In this document: piece after piece, positions 59,701-64,000 of the stretch
Layout: each line of letters opens with the position of its first letter
How positions within the stretch are numbered: the first letter of the stretch is position 1
NCBI RefSeq assembly: GCF_048270095.1
Contig: NZ_JBLWTL010000011.1
Location: 14,104 to 78,103 of the forward strand
Reading direction: 5' to 3'
From: Maricaulis sp048270095
Lineage (GTDB): Bacteria; Pseudomonadota; Alphaproteobacteria; Caulobacterales; Maricaulaceae
DNA: 64,000 bases
Notes under the pieces: generated by a model
What the model saw: the letters and a program-made list of their open reading frames with translations, nothing else
Told to the model about the DNA's origin: nothing
Databases searched by the model: none
Made by a program: the position numbers and the translations under genes

Positions 59701-61011
59701 TCAGCCGCGCTTGTTGAGCATGACATAATCGCGCGGTGTGGCGCCGGTGAAAAGCTGGCGTGGACGGCCGATCTTCTGGGATGGATCCTCGATCATTTCC
59801 GACCATTGAGCGATCCAGCCGACGGTGCGCGCAACGGCGAACAGCACGGTGAACATCTCGGTCGGGAAGCCCATCGCGCGCAGCGTGATGCCCGAATAGA
59901 AATCGATATTCGGATAGAGTTTCTTCTCGACGAAATACGGGTCTTCCAGGGCGATGCGCTCGAGCTCGAGGGCGACCTGGAGCAGCGGGTCATTGCCGTG
60001 GCCGGTGATCTCCAGCACTTCATGACAGGTATCGCGCATCACGGTGGCGCGTGGATCGTAGTTTTTATAGACGCGGTGTCCAAAGCCCATCAGGCGGAAA
60101 GGATCATTCTTGTCCTTGGCCTTGGCGATATATTCCGGAATGCGGTCAACAGTGCCGATTTCCTCGAGCATGTTGAGCGCGGCTTCATTGGCACCGCCAT
60201 GGGCAGGGCCCCAGAGCGAGGCAATCCCGGCTGCGATACAGGCGAAGGGATTGGCGCCCGACGAACCGGCCAGGCGGACGGTCGAGGTCGAGGCGTTTTG
60301 CTCATGGTCGGCATGGAGGATGAAAATCCGGTCCATCGCGCGGGCCATGACGGCATTGGCTTCATAATCTTCCGCCGGGACGGCGAAGCACATGCGCAGG
60401 AAATTGGCCGCATAGTCCATGTCATTGCGTGGACTGATGAAGGGCTGGCCGATCGCGTATTTGAACGCGCGCGCCGCGATCGTCGGCATTTTGGCGATCA
60501 TGCGATGGCTGGCAATCGTGCGCAGCTTGGGATCGGTGACGTCCGTGCTGTCGTTATAGAAGGCTGACAGCGCACCGACGGTCCCGACCATGATGGCCAT
60601 TGGGTGGGCGTCGCGGCGGAAGCCCCGGAAGAACTGGTCGAATTGGTCGTGCAGCATGGAGTGGCGACGGATTGTCCAGTCGAAATCCTGCAACTGGCCA
60701 GGCGTCGGCAGTTCGCCGTGCATCAGCAGATAGCAGACTTCGATGAAGGACGAGCCCTTCGCCAATTGCTCGATTGGATAACCGCGATAGAGCAGGACGC
60801 CCTTGTCGCCGTCGATATAGGTGATCTGGCTCTCGCAGCTGCCCGTCGAGGTGAAACCCGGGTCATAGGTGAACATGCCGGTCTTGCGGTAGAGCGAACG
60901 GATGTCGATGACATCAGGCCCGATCTCGCCGCTGAGCACGGGAAACTCAACGCTCGTACCATTATAGGTGAGCGTCGCGGAACCGTTCGGTTTGGCCTTG
61001 CTTTCCATCAT
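59701..61011 (-). CDS. gltA: Citrate synthase
   Basis: Citrate synthase condenses oxaloacetate and acetyl-CoA in the TCA cycle. The 436-residue type II enzyme has DGDKGVLLYRGYPIEQLA, the active-site HADHEQNASTSTVR (His), LWGPAHGGANEA (His), MGFGHRVYKNYDPRA and FYSGITLRAMGFP (Asp region). AGGGAAAAC precedes the ATG; a second ATG follows immediately. It is 27 bp downstream of gltX and probably co-transcribed with it. Confidence 0.96.
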   Translation of the reverse strand: MMESKAKPNGSATLTYNGTSVEFPVLSGEIGPDVIDIRSLYRKTGMFTYDPGFTSTGSCESQITYIDGDKGVLLYRGYPIEQLAKGSSFIEVCYLLMHGELPTPGQLQDFDWTIRRHSMLHDQFDQFFRGFRRDAHPMAIMVGTVGALSAFYNDSTDVTDPKLRTIASHRMIAKMPTIAARAFKYAIGQPFISPRNDMDYAANFLRMCFAVPAEDYEANAVMARAMDRIFILHADHEQNASTSTVRLAGSSGANPFACIAAGIASLWGPAHGGANEAALNMLEEIGTVDRIPEYIAKAKDKNDPFRLMGFGHRVYKNYDPRATVMRDTCHEVLEITGHGNDPLLQVALELERIALEDPYFVEKKLYPNIDFYSGITLRAMGFPTEMFTVLFAVARTVGWIAQWSEMIEDPSQKIGRPRQLFTGATPRDYVMLNKRG

Positions 61012-61038
61012 GTTTTCCCTGTCTGGCGGCCGCCGGCA

Positions 61039-62439
61039 TCAGATGCCCGGCGACAATTGATCCTTGATTCGGCCCAGCACCTCATCGCGGCCAAGGACGG
61101 CCATGACGAGTGCGAGGTCCGGGGCGGGTGCCCCACCGGTCAGGACCGCACGGAGCGGCTGGCCGATTTTGCCAAATCCGACACTTTCGGACTCGGCGAA
61201 TTGCTTGAGCAGGCTTGCGAGCGATGCATCATTCCACGCATCGGTTTCCACGAGCCGTGTGAAAAGGCGGTTAAGACGCGCGCAGGCAGTCTCATCCAAT
61301 TGTTTGGCAAGCTTGGTTTCGAGCTGAAACGGGCGCGCTTTCACAAGGAAATACGCCTGCTGGGCCAGTTCGGCCAGCGTCGCTGCGCGGGTTTTGAGTG
61401 CCGGCATCGCATTTCTTATGCGGTCCGCCTTCAGGGCCGCATCATCGATCTGCCCGTCCAGCCCTTTCAGGAAAGGTGTCACGAGCTCACAAAGGCGCGC
61501 ATCATCGGCCTGGGCGATATGATGGGCATTGATGTGCGACAGTTTGTCCAGGTCGAGCCGGGAGGGCGATTTATTGAGACCGCCCATGTCGAAGGCCGCA
61601 ATGGCTTCACTATCGGTGAAGAATTCCTGGTCGCCATGGGACCAGCCCAGCCGCAGCAGATAATTGCGCAAGCCTTCGGGCAGATAGCCCATATCGCGAT
61701 AGGCTTCCGCACCCAGCGCGCCATGGCGCTTGGACAATTTCTTGCCGTCGGGCCCATGGATCAGCGGAATATGGGCGAAGACCGGGCGTTTCCAGCCCAT
61801 CGCGTCATAGATTTGCGCCTGACGGCCGGCATTCACCAGATGATCATCGCCGCGAATGATGTGGGTGATGTCCATATCATGATCATCGACGACGACAGCG
61901 AGATTATAGGTCGGGCTCATATCGCTGCGCAGCAGGACCAGGTCGTCGAATTCCTTGGCCGCCCAGCGCACTTCGCCCTGGACCGCATCTTCGACCAGCA
62001 TGTCTTCATCACTGGCGCGGAAGCGGACGACGAAAGGGGCGCCCTCGGGGGCATCAGCCGGATCGCGATCACGCCATGGCGAACGCAGGGCGCGGCCTTC
62101 ATCGAAGGCCGCAGCGCGCAGTGCATCAACTTCATCGGCGTCGCAATAACAGCGAAACGCGTGACCGGACGCAACCATTTGTTGTGCAATCTCGACATGC
62201 CTGTCGGCGCGGCTATATTGGGAGACGAGATCGCCATCCCAGCCGAGGCCGAGCCAGCTCAGCCCGTCCTGGATTGCATCAATGGCCGGCTGGGTCGAGC
62301 GCGCCCGGTCCGTGTCCTCGATACGCAGCAGGAATTGCCCGCCATGATGGCGCGCAAACAGCCAGTTGAACAGGGCCGTGCGGGCGCCGCCAATGTGAAG
62401 GAAGCCCGTCGGGGAGGGAGCAAACCGGGTGCGGATCAT
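61039..62439 (-). CDS. gltX: Glutamyl-tRNA synthetase
   Basis: A class I aminoacyl-tRNA synthetase that charges tRNA-Glu. The 466-residue protein starts MIRTRFAPSPTGFLHIGGAR (HIGG motif), then LLRIEDTDRARS, the CYCDADE zinc-domain-like segment, HIIRGDDHL and KLSKRHGALG. Longer in-frame starts exist (ATG 62469, TTG 62481), but none has a ribosome binding site. The conserved N-terminus begins at the chosen ATG. gltX and gltA form a minus-strand pair divergent from comEC. Confidence 0.94.
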   Translation of the reverse strand: MIRTRFAPSPTGFLHIGGARTALFNWLFARHHGGQFLLRIEDTDRARSTQPAIDAIQDGLSWLGLGWDGDLVSQYSRADRHVEIAQQMVASGHAFRCYCDADEVDALRAAAFDEGRALRSPWRDRDPADAPEGAPFVVRFRASDEDMLVEDAVQGEVRWAAKEFDDLVLLRSDMSPTYNLAVVVDDHDMDITHIIRGDDHLVNAGRQAQIYDAMGWKRPVFAHIPLIHGPDGKKLSKRHGALGAEAYRDMGYLPEGLRNYLLRLGWSHGDQEFFTDSEAIAAFDMGGLNKSPSRLDLDKLSHINAHHIAQADDARLCELVTPFLKGLDGQIDDAALKADRIRNAMPALKTRAATLAELAQQAYFLVKARPFQLETKLAKQLDETACARLNRLFTRLVETDAWNDASLASLLKQFAESESVGFGKIGQPLRAVLTGGAPAPDLALVMAVLGRDEVLGRIKDQLSPGI

Positions 62440-62549
62440 GGTTTTCAAGTGTTGCATCTGCGAGATCATGCTGCGCTGCAAGAAGAATATCGTTTGTTAG
62501 CATGATTACCGGCGGTGGCGATAGGGGTTAGGCAGGGAGGATCTGGCCG

Positions 62550-64000
62550 GTGAGACAGCCCGGGCCCGGATATGGTGTGAGGCCGCCCGCCGCCGCGGTG
62601 GTCTTCGTGCAGGCCGGGCGGCCGGCCATGATCGCCGCGCTCGGTTTTTCGGCCGGTTGTGCCGTGTATTTCGCGCTGCCGTCCGAGCCATCCGCCCTGT
62701 GGGCTGTCGCTCTGGCTGTGCTGGCGATCACCGGTTTACTGGCCGCGCGGTCCATCACCCGGGGTGCGGCCCTGAGCCTGGCCGCGCTGGCGCTGCTGGC
62801 TCTGGCAGGCGGGCTGGCGCGGGCCCAGCAGCGCAGCCACGCGCTGGGTGCAGGGTCCGGCGTGGCGCTGAGCTTTGGGCGGCCAATGGCGGTCACCGGC
62901 TGGCTTGAAGCGGTGGAGCGCAACAGCCGCGGCCGGGCCCGCCTCTCCATCCGCCTGCCCCGCGAAGACGGCGCCCCGGCCCGGCGGGTCCGGGTGCTGG
63001 CTGCGGAGCCAGACCTGCCGCCGGGCGCGGCGGTGAGCATTCTCGCCATTCTGGAACGGCCCCGGCGCGCGCCGGTTCCGGGCAGTTATGATTTTCGCTT
63101 CAACGCCTATTTCGCCGGTATTGTCGGCAGTGGTTTCGCGATTGCGCCGCTTGAAGCCGGTCCTGAACTGGACCAGGACGCGCCGGCGCGGGCGATCGCG
63201 CGCTGGCGCTGGCAGATCGCCGGGCATTTGCGCGCTCGTCTGCCAGGCCGCAATGGCGCCATGGCGGCAGCCCTGCTGACCGGCGACCGTTCTGGGCTCA
63301 CGCCTGATGTCAGCGACACATTGCGCGCCGCCGGTCTCGGGCATGTCCTGGCGATATCGGGCATGCATATGGCCTTGTTCGCGGGCGGGATTTTCCTGAT
63401 TTTACGCTTCGGTCTCGCTGCCATCACCCCCTGGGCGCGGCGTTTTGATGCCGCCGGGCCGGCGGCGATCGGCGCGCTTCTGGCCGGAGCGGGCTATTTC
63501 ATCCTGTCGGGCGGGGCCATCCCGACCCAGCGTGCCTTCCTGATGGCGGCGGCGGTGCTGACCGGCGTGCTGGTCGGGCGCCGGGCGCTGTCGCTGCACA
63601 CATTGGCCCTGGCGATGATCTTCGTGCTCGCCCTGCAGCCCGAGGCGGTGCGTGCGGCGGGCTTCCACATGTCCTTTGCGGCGGTGGCCGCGCTGATCGC
63701 CTGTGCCGATATCTGGCGCCAGAAGCGGCGCCCGCCAGCCCCCTTCGGCCTCGGCCGCGGCACCCTGTCGGTGCTGGGCGGATTGAGCCTGACCAGTGTG
63801 ATCGCCGGTTTCGCGACATCGGGCTTTGCCGCCTTCCATTTTCATCGCATTGCCGGCTACGGCCTGATCGGCAATCTTCTGGCCATGCCGGTTTTTACCT
63901 TCATGGTCATGCCGGCAGGCGTCGCGGCGCTTTTCCTGATGCCCTTCGGCCTCGATCAACCGGCGCTGCATGTGATGAGCTTTGGCCTGGATATCATGTT
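62550..64000 (+). CDS. comEC: ComEC/Rec2 family DNA-uptake channel protein (3' end beyond window)
   Basis: ComEC forms the inner-membrane channel for single-stranded DNA in natural transformation. About 483 codons are visible with no stop. They comprise two or three N-terminal helices, a soluble OB-like domain (about residues 110-200; RPMAVTGWLEAVERNSRGRARLSIR-type region, then PVPGSYDFRFNAYFAG), and the competence-domain start LLTGDRSGLTPDVSDTLRAAG with HVLAISGMHMALFAGGIF, then further membrane helices. GTG 62550 has GCAGGGAGG upstream. Many bacteria carry comEC without known competence, so transformability is not implied. Confidence 0.92.
   Translation, partial: MRQPGPGYGVRPPAAAVVFVQAGRPAMIAALGFSAGCAVYFALPSEPSALWAVALAVLAITGLLAARSITRGAALSLAALALLALAGGLARAQQRSHALGAGSGVALSFGRPMAVTGWLEAVERNSRGRARLSIRLPREDGAPARRVRVLAAEPDLPPGAAVSILAILERPRRAPVPGSYDFRFNAYFAGIVGSGFAIAPLEAGPELDQDAPARAIARWRWQIAGHLRARLPGRNGAMAAALLTGDRSGLTPDVSDTLRAAGLGHVLAISGMHMALFAGGIFLILRFGLAAITPWARRFDAAGPAAIGALLAGAGYFILSGGAIPTQRAFLMAAAVLTGVLVGRRALSLHTLALAMIFVLALQPEAVRAAGFHMSFAAVAALIACADIWRQKRRPPAPFGLGRGTLSVLGGLSLTSVIAGFATSGFAAFHFHRIAGYGLIGNLLAMPVFTFMVMPAGVAALFLMPFGLDQPALHVMSFGLDIM

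Noticed and set aside
60604..62505. 633-codon plus-strand open frame across gltA and gltX
   Set aside because: It is antisense to two well-supported enzymes and shows no domain; a codon-bias shadow.

Overview
The window is a GC-rich, densely packed chromosomal segment from an alphaproteobacterium. The gene content and order (nuo complex I, then birA-coaX-rnj-mce-DUF1467-proS-lol-dnaE, then rpsB-tsf-pyrH-frr-uppS-cdsA-dxr-rseP-bamA-skp-lpxD-fabZ-lpxA-lpxI-lpxB, then gltA/gltX/comEC) resemble the Caulobacterales/Maricaulales core layout. The short ProRS, the RNase J, the monofunctional BirA, LpxI instead of LpxH and a GAAC-N7-GAAC LexA-type box all fit. The genus is inference; I could not search databases. 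No insertion sequence, prophage, CRISPR array or rRNA was seen.

Layout. 1-4.1 kb: the 3' end of prephenate dehydratase (pheA), then a membrane-stress cluster (YiaAB protein, PspA, a membrane di-iron hydroxylase) beside a divergent TetR regulator. The same GAAC-N3-GTTC operator lies before pspA, before the hydroxylase gene and before tetR. tRNA-Val and a 64-bp tandem repeat follow. 4.1-19.1 kb: an accessory stretch with a secreted M14 metallopeptidase, biotin genes bioD/bioF and divergent bioA, tRNA-Asp, a small secreted protein, a TPR lipoprotein, a DEAD-box RNA helicase, a patatin/beta-barrel protein, a lipoprotein carboxylesterase and an alpha/beta hydrolase.

19.4-33.8 kb: a complete 14-gene nuoA-N operon for respiratory complex I, continuing without a clear break into birA, coaX, rnj, mce, a DUF1467 protein, proS, and the lipoprotein-release genes lolC and lolD. 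Between lolD and dnaE lies a 31-codon ORF with a strong ribosome binding site and a LexA-type box upstream. By size, topology, control and position it is a candidate SidA-like SOS cell-division inhibitor.

45-59.6 kb: translation factors (rpsB, tsf, frr), UMP kinase, and an envelope assembly line. This covers undecaprenyl-PP synthesis (uppS), CDP-diacylglycerol (cdsA), isoprenoid precursors (dxr), an intramembrane protease (rseP), outer-membrane protein insertion (bamA, skp), and lipid A and fatty acid synthesis (lpxD, fabZ, lpxA, lpxI, lpxB). 59.7-64 kb: gltX-gltA on the minus strand and, divergently, the 5' part of a ComEC/Rec2 gene cut by the window end.
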